Shown here: positions 1-6,094 of the stretch, piece by piece
How positions within the stretch are numbered: position 1 is the first letter of the stretch
How the letters are laid out: each line of letters begins with the position of its first letter
Assembly (NCBI GenBank): GCA_031287505.1
Contig: JAITSW010000188.1
Location: forward strand, 1-6,209
Direction: 5' to 3'
Source of the DNA: Propionibacteriaceae bacterium
GTDB taxonomy: Bacteria; Actinomycetota; Actinomycetes; Propionibacteriales; Propionibacteriaceae
DNA length: 6,209 bases
Notes under the pieces: model-generated
Seen by the model: only the letters and a program-made list of their open reading frames with translations
Told to the model about the DNA's origin: nothing
Databases searched by the model: none
Position numbers and translations under genes: made by a program

Positions 1-59
1 CACCCTTGGATCAATTCTCGGCGATTGCGTGCCGTTGTGCCGCTCGTTTGACGTGTTCA

Positions 60-89
60 ATGTGTCGTTGTTGTTGTCAGTCCCGCTGA
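60..89 (+). CDS. Cys-rich leader peptide (MCRCCCQSR), putative cysteine-sensing attenuator ORF
   Basis: The frame reads ATG TGT CGT TGT TGT TGT CAG TCC CGC TGA, so four of nine codons are cysteine and three are consecutive. It ends about 150 nt before a predicted cystine importer gene. Polycysteine leader ORFs that sense cysteine by ribosome stalling and control sulfur operons are known in mycobacteria, and this ORF has the same composition and placement. No Shine-Dalgarno sequence precedes the ATG, so translation would be leaderless or start elsewhere. The frame is open upstream to the window edge, and an in-frame TTG at 48 would add Thr-Cys-Ser with one more cysteine. Other Cys codons lie in frame at 30, 36 and 54. 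The peptide itself probably has no function beyond being translated. The ORF is seen directly; the role is inferred. Confidence 0.68.
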   Translation: MCRCCCQSR

Positions 90-238
90 ATAGCTAACGC
101 CCAAATCTCGGAAAATAGCTAGTCGGCACCCGTTCCAGGGTCTGACATACCTCCAAAATCCCCGGCTCTTTGCCGCGCCTTGCCGCGTCTCGGCAGTGGG
201 ATCCAAAGCCCCAATCAAATCAATCGAAAGAAGAAATA
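90..238 (+). promoter_or_regulatory. Leader RNA between the Cys-rich ORF and the importer operon, with competing pairings
   Basis: This stretch has no gene but several short complementary segments. TGTCAG (75-80), which includes the last Cys codon, is the exact complement of CTGACA (142-147). TCCCGCTG (81-88), at the leader stop codon, can pair with CAGTGGGA (194-201) with one G-U pair. TTGCCG (180-185) and CGGCAG (191-196) form a small hairpin that shares bases 194-196 with the previous pairing, and CGGC (163-166) can fold on GCCG (172-175). ACCTCC (149-154) has the form of an anti-Shine-Dalgarno. The octamer AATAGCTA occurs at 89-96 and 114-121; TAGCTA is self-complementary, so the two copies can pair. 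Such mutually exclusive pairings are what a translation-dependent attenuator needs, but each is short and chance pairing is possible. No convincing promoter or T-rich terminator was seen. Confidence 0.4.
170..187 (+). repeat. Tandem copies of TTGCCGCG in the leader
   Basis: TTGCCGCG occurs at 170-177 and again at 180-187, a 10-nt period. Both copies can pair with the same downstream CGGC at 191-194, so they offer alternative partners in leader folding. The repeat may equally be chance in GC-rich sequence. Confidence 0.35.
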
Positions 239-1069
239 ATGAGCATAAAACATCTTGTATCCGCAGTGGCAGTGACCGCAGTAGCGCTAACAGCCTGCTC
301 CTCACCGGCACCAACTCCCGAAACGGGCACTCCGGCAGGCGGCGGTTCTCCTGCTGCTTCCGTGCCAGCGGGCCCGCTTGCCTCTCTGAACGGCGTCCTG
401 CGCATCGGCACCGAAGGCACCTACGCGCCCTTTACCTTCCATGATCCGACCACCAACGAACTCACCGGCTATGACATCGAGGTAATCACCGCCGTCGCCG
501 AAAAGCTCGGCTTGAAGCCGGAATTCTTCGAGGTCAAGTGGGACGGCATCTTCGCCGGCCTAGATTCTGGCCGCTATGACACCATCGCCAATGAAGTCTC
601 CACCAATGACGAGCGCAGAGAGCGTTATGAACTCACAGCCCCGTTCTCGGTTTCCTACCCGGTTGCCATCGTGAAGGCCGACAACACGGCTATCACGGAT
701 ATCGCCTCACTGAAGGGTAAGACCACCGCGCAGACCGCCACCTCAAACTGGGCTGACTACGCCCGCGAATATGGCGCGACAGTTGAGGCTGTCGATGGTT
801 TTGTCGAGTCGGTGGCCGTCGTCAAAGACGGTCGTGTTGACTTCACCTTGAACGACAACCTTTCCGCGTTGGATTACTTTTCCACCACCAAAGACGACAC
901 CGTGAAGATTGCCTTCGATATCAAGGATCGCCCAGTCACCCAGGTATTCCCCTTCGTGAAGGGCTCTGGTCTGGCTGCCGAAGTTGACAAGGCGTTGGCT
1001 GAAATAGGCGCGGACGGCACTTTGGCCGCCATCGGCGTCAAGTATTTCGGCCAAGACATTTCTAAGTAG
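239..1069 (+). CDS. tcyA: Cystine/amino acid ABC importer, substrate-binding lipoprotein (family 3)
   Basis: This 276-residue protein should capture an amino acid, most likely cystine, outside the membrane and deliver it to the permease and ATPase encoded next. Residues 1-20 are a lipoprotein signal with lipobox L-T-A-C (Cys20), followed by a Pro/Gly/Ser-rich tether to about residue 50. The SBP_bac_3 fold runs from about 52 to the end. Signature segments are EGTYAPF (59-65), LTGYD (75-79), KWDGIFAGLDS (100-110) and DERRERY (124-130), the last carrying the arginine that normally holds the substrate carboxylate. The EGTYxPF, KWDG and downstream TSNW segments resemble cystine-binding TcyJ/FliY of E. 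coli from memory. I chose the ATG at 239 over an in-frame TTG at 170 because the signal peptide begins there and GAAAGAAG lies 5 nt upstream. Family is near certain; cystine is inferred, helped by the Cys-rich leader ORF. Confidence 0.9.
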   Translation: MSIKHLVSAVAVTAVALTACSSPAPTPETGTPAGGGSPAASVPAGPLASLNGVLRIGTEGTYAPFTFHDPTTNELTGYDIEVITAVAEKLGLKPEFFEVKWDGIFAGLDSGRYDTIANEVSTNDERRERYELTAPFSVSYPVAIVKADNTAITDIASLKGKTTAQTATSNWADYAREYGATVEAVDGFVESVAVVKDGRVDFTLNDNLSALDYFSTTKDDTVKIAFDIKDRPVTQVFPFVKGSGLAAEVDKALAEIGADGTLAAIGVKYFGQDISK

Positions 1070-1106
1070 CCGGCAAAGATGAACAGTTGCCCCGTGGAGG
1101 TGTGAG

Positions 1107-1775
1107 ATGGATGACAGAACCTGGGATTTGATCGTCAAGGCTTTCTGGCCACTCTTCGTGCAAGGCGTTTCTTGGACTATCCCGTTGACGTTGGCATCAT
1201 TTGCCGTCGGGTTGGTGCTGGCTTTGCTGGCCGCCGTCGGAAAGCTCTCGCATGTCAAAGTGTTTCAACTGGCGGCATCTGGCTACATCGCCATTTTCCG
1301 CGGCACACCGCTGCTGGTGCAACTGTTCATCATTTTCTACGGGTTTCCAACGATCGGGCTGAAGATTGACGCCATTCCGTCCGCGATTCTTGGGTTTTCG
1401 CTAAATGTCGGAGCATATGCCGCGGAGTCAATTCGGGCGTCTATCCTGGCTGTCCCCACCGGACAGTTGGAAGCTGCGGCCACCATCGGCATGGATTACC
1501 CGTTGGCGCTGCGGCGGGTGGTTTTACCCCAAGCCCTGCGAATCGCCGTCCCCCCGCTATCGAACACCTTCATTTCACTGGTGAAAGACACGTCATTGGC
1601 TTCGGGAATCATGGTGGCGGAGATGTTCCGAAAGGCCCAAGAGATTGCCGCCCCCGCATACGCGTTCTTCTGGATCTATGTCGAGGTGGCACTGATCTAC
1701 TTGCTGTTCTGTTCCGTGCTCACCTTTGGCCAGGGAAAGCTGGAACGCCATCTCAACCGCTACATCACGGCCTAA
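1107..1775 (+). CDS. tcyB: Cystine/amino acid ABC importer, permease (His/Glu/Gln/Arg type)
   Basis: This 222-residue membrane protein would form the channel, probably as a homodimer since only one permease gene is present. It has about five hydrophobic segments, near residues 16-44, 53-80, 88-108, 145-165 and 183-208. Family marks are FRGTPLLVQ (64-72), AYAAESIRA (103-111) and the coupling-helix EAA motif GQLEAAATIGM (119-129) that docks on the ATPase, followed by RRVVLPQALR. The length is usual for polar amino acid permeases. The start is clear: GGAGGT at 1096-1101 lies 5 nt before the ATG, the strongest ribosome site in the window. The gene follows the binding protein by 37 nt and its stop codon lies in the ribosome site of the ATPase gene, so the three are surely one transcript. 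Substrate cannot be read from the permease alone. Confidence 0.92.
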   Translation: MDDRTWDLIVKAFWPLFVQGVSWTIPLTLASFAVGLVLALLAAVGKLSHVKVFQLAASGYIAIFRGTPLLVQLFIIFYGFPTIGLKIDAIPSAILGFSLNVGAYAAESIRASILAVPTGQLEAAATIGMDYPLALRRVVLPQALRIAVPPLSNTFISLVKDTSLASGIMVAEMFRKAQEIAAPAYAFFWIYVEVALIYLLFCSVLTFGQGKLERHLNRYITA

Positions 1776-1785
1776 GGAGAAAGCC

Positions 1786-2661
1786 ATGGGCGAAATACTG
1801 GTAACAGTCGATAACCTGCACAAGTCTTTTGGTCAAAACAAGGTGCTCAAAGGCGTCGATCTGAAAGTGGCCCAGGGCTCGGTAACGGTGCTTATCGGCC
1901 CGTCTGGTTCTGGGAAGACGACACTCCTGCGCTCGCTGAATTCACTTACAAGGCCGGAAGCGGGCATAGTCGGGATTGGCTCTGTCACGGTCGATTTTGG
2001 GAAGAATCCGTCCAAGAGCGAGATTCGCGAGCTGCGGGCGCAGTCTGGGATGGTTTTCCAAGCCCATCACCTCTTCCCCCACCGCACGGTCATAGAGAAC
2101 ATCGTCGAAGGGCCTCTTTACGTGCAGAAAGAGCCGCAGGCGCAGGCCCGCGAACGGGCTTTGAAGCTGCTAGAGCAGGTCGGCCTCGTCGACAAGGCGG
2201 ATGACTACCCGAGTTCGCTCTCCGGCGGGCAGCAGCAACGGGTCGGCATTGCCCGCGCACTGGCTATGCGTCCCAAGCTGATGCTGTTTGACGAGCCCAC
2301 GTCCGCCCTGGATCCGGAAACTGTCGGCGACGTTTTGGTGGTCATCCGAGACTTGGCAAAAGCGGGGTGGACGATGGTCATCGTCACCCATGAGATTCGT
2401 TTCGCCGAACAGGTTGCCGATCACGTGGCCTTCCTTGATAGCGGCGTCATCGTCGAAGAAGGTAGTCCGAAGCAGGTCTTGACCGACCCGCGCGAGCCCC
2501 GCACCCGCGAATTCCTGCGCCGGGTGCTTGACCCGCTGGCTGCCGAGGGCGTCCAGGGCGATCAACGCCTTGATGTGCCGACTTGGGCCAAGTTCGACCA
2601 TCTCTCCGACCCGCAAACCCCCTACCCGAGGGAGACGGTGATTTCTGGAGAGGGTATTTGA
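1786..2661 (+). CDS. tcyC: Cystine/amino acid ABC importer, ATP-binding protein
   Basis: This 291-residue cytoplasmic ATPase drives the importer. All nucleotide-binding motifs are intact: Walker A GPSGSGKT (38-45), Q-loop Gln92 in VFQAHHLFPHRTV, signature LSGGQQQR (145-152), Walker B LMLFDE (165-170), D-loop SALD (173-176) and the switch histidine His202. The segments around NPSKSEIRELR, the ENIVEGP run and PRTREFL match the cystine ATPase TcyN of E. coli closely from memory, supporting the cystine assignment. The ATG at 1786 is preferred over an in-frame upstream GTG (1726) because AAGGAG (1774-1779) sits 6 nt before it and the upstream codons overlap the permease gene. Oddly, a polar tail of about 40 residues (252-291) extends past the usual C-terminus at FLRRVL; it does not look like the ACT-type domain of methionine importers. 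Confidence 0.93.
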   Translation: MGEILVTVDNLHKSFGQNKVLKGVDLKVAQGSVTVLIGPSGSGKTTLLRSLNSLTRPEAGIVGIGSVTVDFGKNPSKSEIRELRAQSGMVFQAHHLFPHRTVIENIVEGPLYVQKEPQAQARERALKLLEQVGLVDKADDYPSSLSGGQQQRVGIARALAMRPKLMLFDEPTSALDPETVGDVLVVIRDLAKAGWTMVIVTHEIRFAEQVADHVAFLDSGVIVEEGSPKQVLTDPREPRTREFLRRVLDPLAAEGVQGDQRLDVPTWAKFDHLSDPQTPYPRETVISGEGI

Positions 2662-2698
2662 GCGGGTATGACAGACACCTAGATGGGACAAATTTGAA

Positions 2699-3886
2699 AT
2701 GAGCGAGACAGAATACGGCCCGGCAACCACCGCCATCCACGTCGGGCAAGAGCCGGACCCGATCACGGGAGCCGTCTTGCCATCGCCGGTGCTGGCCACA
2801 ACGTTTGTGATGGACGAGCCGGGCATCCCGCGCGCCGGGTACGACTACAGCCGCTCTGGCAATCCGACTCGGGATCTCTTCGGGCAGACGCTGGCAGCTC
2901 TAGAGCATGGCGAACGCGGATTTGCGCTTCCCTCTGGTTTGGCTGCCGAGGATTTGCTGCTGCGGGTGCTGACCCGTCCGGGAGATTCCGCGGTGTTTTC
3001 GGCGGACGTCTATGGAGGGACGTTCCGGCTTTTCACGCAGGTCTTTGCGGCAGAAGGCCGCACCGCCCGCCCCGTCGGAGCTGGGCTCGCGCAGATCAAG
3101 GAAGCTCTGGAAGAGATCCGGCCGGCCGTGCTTTGGCTGGAAACTCCGTCCAACCCGCAACTCGACATTATCGACATTGCGCAAGCCGCCCAGGCTGCCC
3201 ACCAGGTAGGCGCGCTGCTCGTGGTGGACAACACCTTTGCCTCGCCCGCATTGCAGCAGCCGCTGACGCTGGGCGCCGATGTGGTTGTCCATTCCACGAC
3301 GAAATCCATCGGCGGGCATTCCGACCTGGTGGGAGGCGCCATCGTCACCGCTGCCCACGCTCGGCTCCCAAAAGGACGCACGGGCGTAAGCGGCTCGAAG
3401 TCAATAGCCGAAGAGGTGGCTTATTGGCAAAATGCCACCGGCTGCGTCGCGTCCCCGCAAGATGCGTGGTTGGCCTCCCGCGGGCTGAAGACGTTGGCTG
3501 TTCGCGTCCAACAGGCAAATGCCTCCGCCCTCAAGATTGCCCAAGCCCTCAAAGAGCTACCTGGGGTAAAACAAGTGATTTACCCCGGCCTCCCAGAGCA
3601 TCGCGGCCACGAGACGGCTAAAAAGCAGATGAGCGGCTTCGGCGCGGTGGTCGCTTTCCGAGTTGACAGCCCAAAGGCTGCCCGGGCGATTTGCAAGCGG
3701 ACCAAGCTCTTCGCGCTAGCCGTATCCCTTGGATCGGTTGAGTCGCTGATAGAACAGCCCGCGTCCATGACCCACGCCACCAAGGCCGATGACGAAACCG
3801 CCATCCCCGAAGACCTAATTCGCCTAGCCGTCGGGTTAGAGGATGTCGAAGACCTTATCGCCGACCTGAAACAGGCGATCGGCTAA
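2699..3886 (+). CDS. PLP-dependent cystathionine gamma-synthase/gamma-lyase family enzyme (MetB-type)
   Basis: This 395-residue cytosolic enzyme belongs to the Cys/Met metabolism PLP family. Either it joins cysteine to an acylated homoserine to give cystathionine, or it cleaves cystathionine to cysteine, 2-oxobutyrate and ammonia. Visible active-site parts are YSRSGNPTR (50-58), SGLAA (79-83, PLP phosphate), DVYGGT (103-108, Tyr105 stacking on PLP), ETPSNP (148-153), DNTFASP (177-183, Asp177 on the pyridine nitrogen), Lys202 in HSTTKSIGGHSD, and SLGSVESLIEQPASMTH near the C-terminus. The position that is Cys in methionine gamma-lyase is Gly107 here, which argues against that activity. Lys202 is followed by Ser where relatives usually have Tyr. 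Synthase and lyase cannot be separated by eye. The gene lies 37 nt after the ATPase gene with only weak GGGA upstream, and a stop at 2669 leaves no longer start. It is probably co-transcribed with the importer. Confidence 0.93.
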   Translation: MSETEYGPATTAIHVGQEPDPITGAVLPSPVLATTFVMDEPGIPRAGYDYSRSGNPTRDLFGQTLAALEHGERGFALPSGLAAEDLLLRVLTRPGDSAVFSADVYGGTFRLFTQVFAAEGRTARPVGAGLAQIKEALEEIRPAVLWLETPSNPQLDIIDIAQAAQAAHQVGALLVVDNTFASPALQQPLTLGADVVVHSTTKSIGGHSDLVGGAIVTAAHARLPKGRTGVSGSKSIAEEVAYWQNATGCVASPQDAWLASRGLKTLAVRVQQANASALKIAQALKELPGVKQVIYPGLPEHRGHETAKKQMSGFGAVVAFRVDSPKAARAICKRTKLFALAVSLGSVESLIEQPASMTHATKADDETAIPEDLIRLAVGLEDVEDLIADLKQAIG

Positions 3887-3897
3887 GGGCGAAGCCG
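3880..3897 (+). terminator. Weak hairpin over the stop codon of the PLP enzyme gene
   Basis: CGGCT (3880-3884) can pair with AGCCG (3893-3897) around an 8-nt loop. The stem is only 5 bp and no T-run follows, so it could contribute to termination or mean nothing. Confidence 0.2.
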
Positions 3898-3910
3898 TTA
3901 TCTCACCGGG

Positions 3911-3931
3911 ACGCGGCTGTATTCAGCGCGT
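3911..3931 (+). terminator. Terminator-like hairpin between the two transporter regions
   Basis: ACGC (3911-3914) pairs with GCGT (3928-3931), and GCTG (3916-3919) with CAGC (3924-3927), with one bulged G at 3915 and a TATT loop. This gives eight pairs, mostly G-C. It starts 25 nt after the stop codon of the PLP enzyme gene and is the best candidate end of the first transcript. No T-run follows, which is common for actinobacterial terminator-like hairpins but weakens the call. Confidence 0.45.
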
Positions 3932-3975
3932 AACTTCGGACAAGTAGCATGGGTACGCTCAAACGGGCTGTGGCG

Positions 3976-4004
3976 TCCTCGCCGGCCCGCGCACGAAACG
4001 AGGA
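3976..4004 (+). promoter_or_regulatory. Possible stem covering the ribosome binding site of the second lipoprotein gene
   Basis: TCCTCG (3976-3981) is the exact complement of CGAGGA (3999-4004), which contains the AGGA ribosome site five bases before the ATG at 4010. G3975 and T4005 add a wobble pair. The 17-nt loop is C/G-rich. If the stem forms, the start would be shielded and translation could be controlled, but a 6-bp stem with a long loop is weak evidence. Confidence 0.3.
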
Positions 4005-4009
4005 TATTT

Positions 4010-5041
4010 ATGAAAAAGAACGCAACAGTAGGTGCCGTCGCCTTGGCGGCAGTTGCATCATTGACTTTGGGCGCTTGCACAAGTTCGCCACCCGCTCCCA
4101 GCGATAGCCCCAGCGGCGCTGCCGGATCGGCATCCGTCGTCTACGAAATCGCCATCACCCAGTTTTTGGCCCATCCGTCTCTTGACTTGATCACCAAGGG
4201 CTTTAAAGAGGAGTTGGCGGCAAAGGGCCTTATCGAAGGTCAGAATGTCAACTACACCTTCGATGACGCGCAGGGCGAGAACAGCAATACCGCGACCATC
4301 GCGGGCAAGTATGCGGCTGACCCGAAGTTCGATCTGATCTTCGCTATCGCCACTCCCTCCGCTGCCGCGGTGGCAACCGCCGTGCAAGATCGCCCGGTGC
4401 TTTTCGGCGGCGTCACCGACCCGGTGGCGGCAGGTATCGTCCCCAGTTGGGACGCCAACCCCCAGTCCAACGTCACCGGCACCTCTGATCTGAATCCAGA
4501 AGGCAAGCCCCTCGGTTTGATCCAAGAAGCCCTGGCCGGCAGAGAACTCAAATCCGTGGGTTTCCTCTACTCGCTTGGTGAGGAAAACTCCAAGGTGCAA
4601 CTCGAAGCCCTGAAGGCAGAAGCTGAAGGCACCGGCATTGAGATCGTCGACTCCGGCATCACCTCTCCCTCAGAGTTGGCGACCGGCGTTCAGACTCTCG
4701 CAGGTGTTGACGCAATCTTCGTCGGCACCGACAACGCGGTAGTCAACGGCATCGACCAGGTTGCCATGTTCGCCATCGAAAAGCAGATTCCGCTCTTCAC
4801 CGCAGATCAGGAATCGGTTTCGCGCGGCTCTATTGCCACCCGCGGTTTGAGTTACCTCGCTGTCGGGTCGCAAGCTGGCGACATGGCTTACGACATCTTG
4901 GTAAACGGTAAGAAGCCAGGCGACATCCCGCCCTTGGCCGTGAAAGAAACCGAAATCCTGGTGAATGTCGAATCCGCCAAGGCCCAGGGTGTTACTTTCC
5001 CAGAGGCTTTGCTCGCCAAGGCCACCGTGGTCAAGAGCTAG
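4010..5041 (+). CDS. TrpX-like ABC transporter substrate-binding lipoprotein (ABC_sub_bind family)
   Basis: This 343-residue lipoprotein is the extracytoplasmic receptor of the second importer. The signal peptide has lipobox L-G-A-C (Cys23) and is followed by a Ser/Pro/Ala-rich tether to about residue 42. The two-lobed ABC_sub_bind domain (periplasmic-binding fold) follows. Characteristic segments are TQFLAHPSLD (50-59), DAQGENSN (86-93), AIATPSAAA (112-120), FGGVTDPVAAG (132-142), NVTGTSD (154-160) and GTDNAVV (239-245). These match the group named TrpX, for which tryptophan or other aromatic substrates are usually assumed, but homologues occur in many contexts. No Trp-rich leader ORF or T-box is visible upstream, so substrate is left open; a sulfur compound is possible given the neighbouring genes. 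The start is supported by AGGA (4001-4004) 5 nt upstream and the Met-Lys-Lys signal start. Confidence 0.9.
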   Translation: MKKNATVGAVALAAVASLTLGACTSSPPAPSDSPSGAAGSASVVYEIAITQFLAHPSLDLITKGFKEELAAKGLIEGQNVNYTFDDAQGENSNTATIAGKYAADPKFDLIFAIATPSAAAVATAVQDRPVLFGGVTDPVAAGIVPSWDANPQSNVTGTSDLNPEGKPLGLIQEALAGRELKSVGFLYSLGEENSKVQLEALKAEAEGTGIEIVDSGITSPSELATGVQTLAGVDAIFVGTDNAVVNGIDQVAMFAIEKQIPLFTADQESVSRGSIATRGLSYLAVGSQAGDMAYDILVNGKKPGDIPPLAVKETEILVNVESAKAQGVTFPEALLAKATVVKS

Positions 5042-5058
5042 CGCCGACCGATTGCGTA

Positions 5059-5100
5059 AATGGGTTGGCTCTGGAGTAATATCCCCAGAGCCAACCCATT
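5059..5100 (+). terminator. Perfect 16-bp hairpin between binding-protein and permease genes
   Basis: The segment 5059-5074 (AATGGGTTGGCTCTGG) is exactly repeated in inverted form at 5085-5100 around a 10-nt loop. It begins 17 nt after the stop codon of the binding-protein gene and ends 22 nt before the permease start. No T-run follows. Hairpins at this place in importer operons commonly stop part of the transcription or block 3' exonucleases, giving much more binding protein than permease. Full termination is unlikely to be intended, because the permease and ATPase genes lack an evident promoter of their own. Confidence 0.8.
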
Positions 5101-5122
5101 ACCGCCTATTTAGGACCATCAC

Positions 5123-6094
5123 GTGGAATCAGCCATTGAACAAGGCTTGATATTTGCGCTCCTCGCGCTGGGAGTGTTCCTTACCTATCGCATCCTCGAC
5201 CTTCCCGACTTGACGGTGGACGGCTCGTTCACCACCGGCGGGGGCACTGCCGCGATTTTGCTGGTGAACGGCTGCAACCCGTGGTTGGCCACGCTAGCCG
5301 GCTTTGCGGCAGGCGCCCTCGCCGGGCTCATCACGGGTCTGTTGCACACCAAGCTGCATATTGACGGGCTACTCGCCTCCATCTTGACGATGATTGGCCT
5401 CTATTCGATAAACCTGCGCATTATGCAAGGGCCGCTGGTTTCGGTGAGCCTAAAAAACGGCGTCCCGGTAGAGACGCTGTTCAGTGGTTTTCGGGCGGGC
5501 GGGTTGCTGTATTCGTGGCAGATGATTGGCATCCTCGCCATCGTCGCGGTGGTTTTCAAGTTCATTATCGACTGGTTCCTTGCCACAAACTTTGGCCTAG
5601 CCGTTCAGGCCACCGGCGATAATTCCACGATGGCCCTGGCCGACGGCATTTCAATTACGGTTACCAAGAATGTGACGTTGATGGTTTCCAACGGGCTCGT
5701 CGGCCTTTCGGGAGCGCTTTACGCCCAATTCAACGGTTCGGCCGATTCGCAAATGGGTATCGGAATGATCCTTGTGGGCTTGGCGTCGGTGATCGTCGGC
5801 AATGCCATATTCGGCACCCGCTTTATGTTTTTGGCCACTTTGGGCGTCGTAGTTGGCTCGGTGCTCTATCGCCTGGTGATCTTCTGGGCTATCGATTGGC
5901 ATTTGGCCGAGTCGGGCGACATGAAGTTCATCTCTGCCACGATGGTGGTGATTGCATTGGTGCTTTCCAAGTCGGAACGGTTGCGGCACTTCTTCAGTTT
6001 CCTATCTCCTTGGCGCGTCAAGTCGCTGCCTAGCGATCTGCCCATTCCGATTAGCGAGGTTGTTTCCGCGTCGGAGGGGAAGGCGGGTGGCTGA
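5123..6094 (+). CDS. TrpY-like ABC transporter permease (BPD_transp_2 type)
   Basis: This 323-residue integral membrane protein is the channel subunit of the second importer. The N-terminus carries the group's hallmark GVFLTYRILDLPDLTVDGS (17-35), followed by Gly/Ala-rich hydrophobic segments. Further family-like segments are AVQATGDN, where the ATPase contact is expected, the Gly-rich run GMILVGLASVIVG and GSVLYR near the last membrane segments. About eight to nine hydrophobic segments are visible. A polar tail of roughly 40 residues after SKSERLRHF makes it somewhat longer than I expect for this group. The start is GTG at 5123, with AGGA (5112-5115) seven nt upstream. The stop codon overlaps the ATG of the next gene by one base, a sign of translational coupling. 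It pairs with the TrpX-like lipoprotein upstream. Confidence 0.9.
   Translation: MESAIEQGLIFALLALGVFLTYRILDLPDLTVDGSFTTGGGTAAILLVNGCNPWLATLAGFAAGALAGLITGLLHTKLHIDGLLASILTMIGLYSINLRIMQGPLVSVSLKNGVPVETLFSGFRAGGLLYSWQMIGILAIVAVVFKFIIDWFLATNFGLAVQATGDNSTMALADGISITVTKNVTLMVSNGLVGLSGALYAQFNGSADSQMGIGMILVGLASVIVGNAIFGTRFMFLATLGVVVGSVLYRLVIFWAIDWHLAESGDMKFISATMVVIALVLSKSERLRHFFSFLSPWRVKSLPSDLPIPISEVVSASEGKAGG

Noticed and set aside
48..53. TTGACG as a -35 box before the Cys-rich ORF
   Set aside because: No acceptable -10 box is found 16-19 nt downstream, and the position would place the start after the leader ORF begins.
90..238. SAM or cobalamin riboswitch, or a T-box, in the first leader
   Set aside because: None of the conserved core sequences of these families could be found by eye, and the Cys-rich ORF gives a better explanation of the leader.
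1072..1091. GGCAA/TTGCC inverted repeat between the first binding-protein and permease genes
   Set aside because: Only 5 bp with a 10-nt loop; too weak to call an attenuator, though it sits where the strong hairpin of the second operon does.
743..1258. 171-codon open frame on the minus strand
   Set aside because: It lies antisense across the end of the binding-protein gene, the gap and the start of the permease gene, shows no recognisable domain, and both + strand genes have clear family motifs and ribosome sites.
2668..2697. Two tiny frames (MTDT at 2668 and MGQI at 2683) just before the PLP enzyme start
   Set aside because: They have no ribosome site and no codon theme such as Cys, Met or Trp; short ATG-to-stop frames are common by chance.
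2170..2826. 218-codon open frame on the minus strand
   Set aside because: It runs antisense to the ATPase gene and into the PLP enzyme gene and its protein looks like a reverse reading with no coherent fold.
3945..3950. TAGCAT as a -10 box for the second importer, with TTCAGC (3922-3927) as -35
   Set aside because: The -35 match is poor and it lies inside the terminator-like hairpin 3911-3931; without transcription data it is not better than chance.
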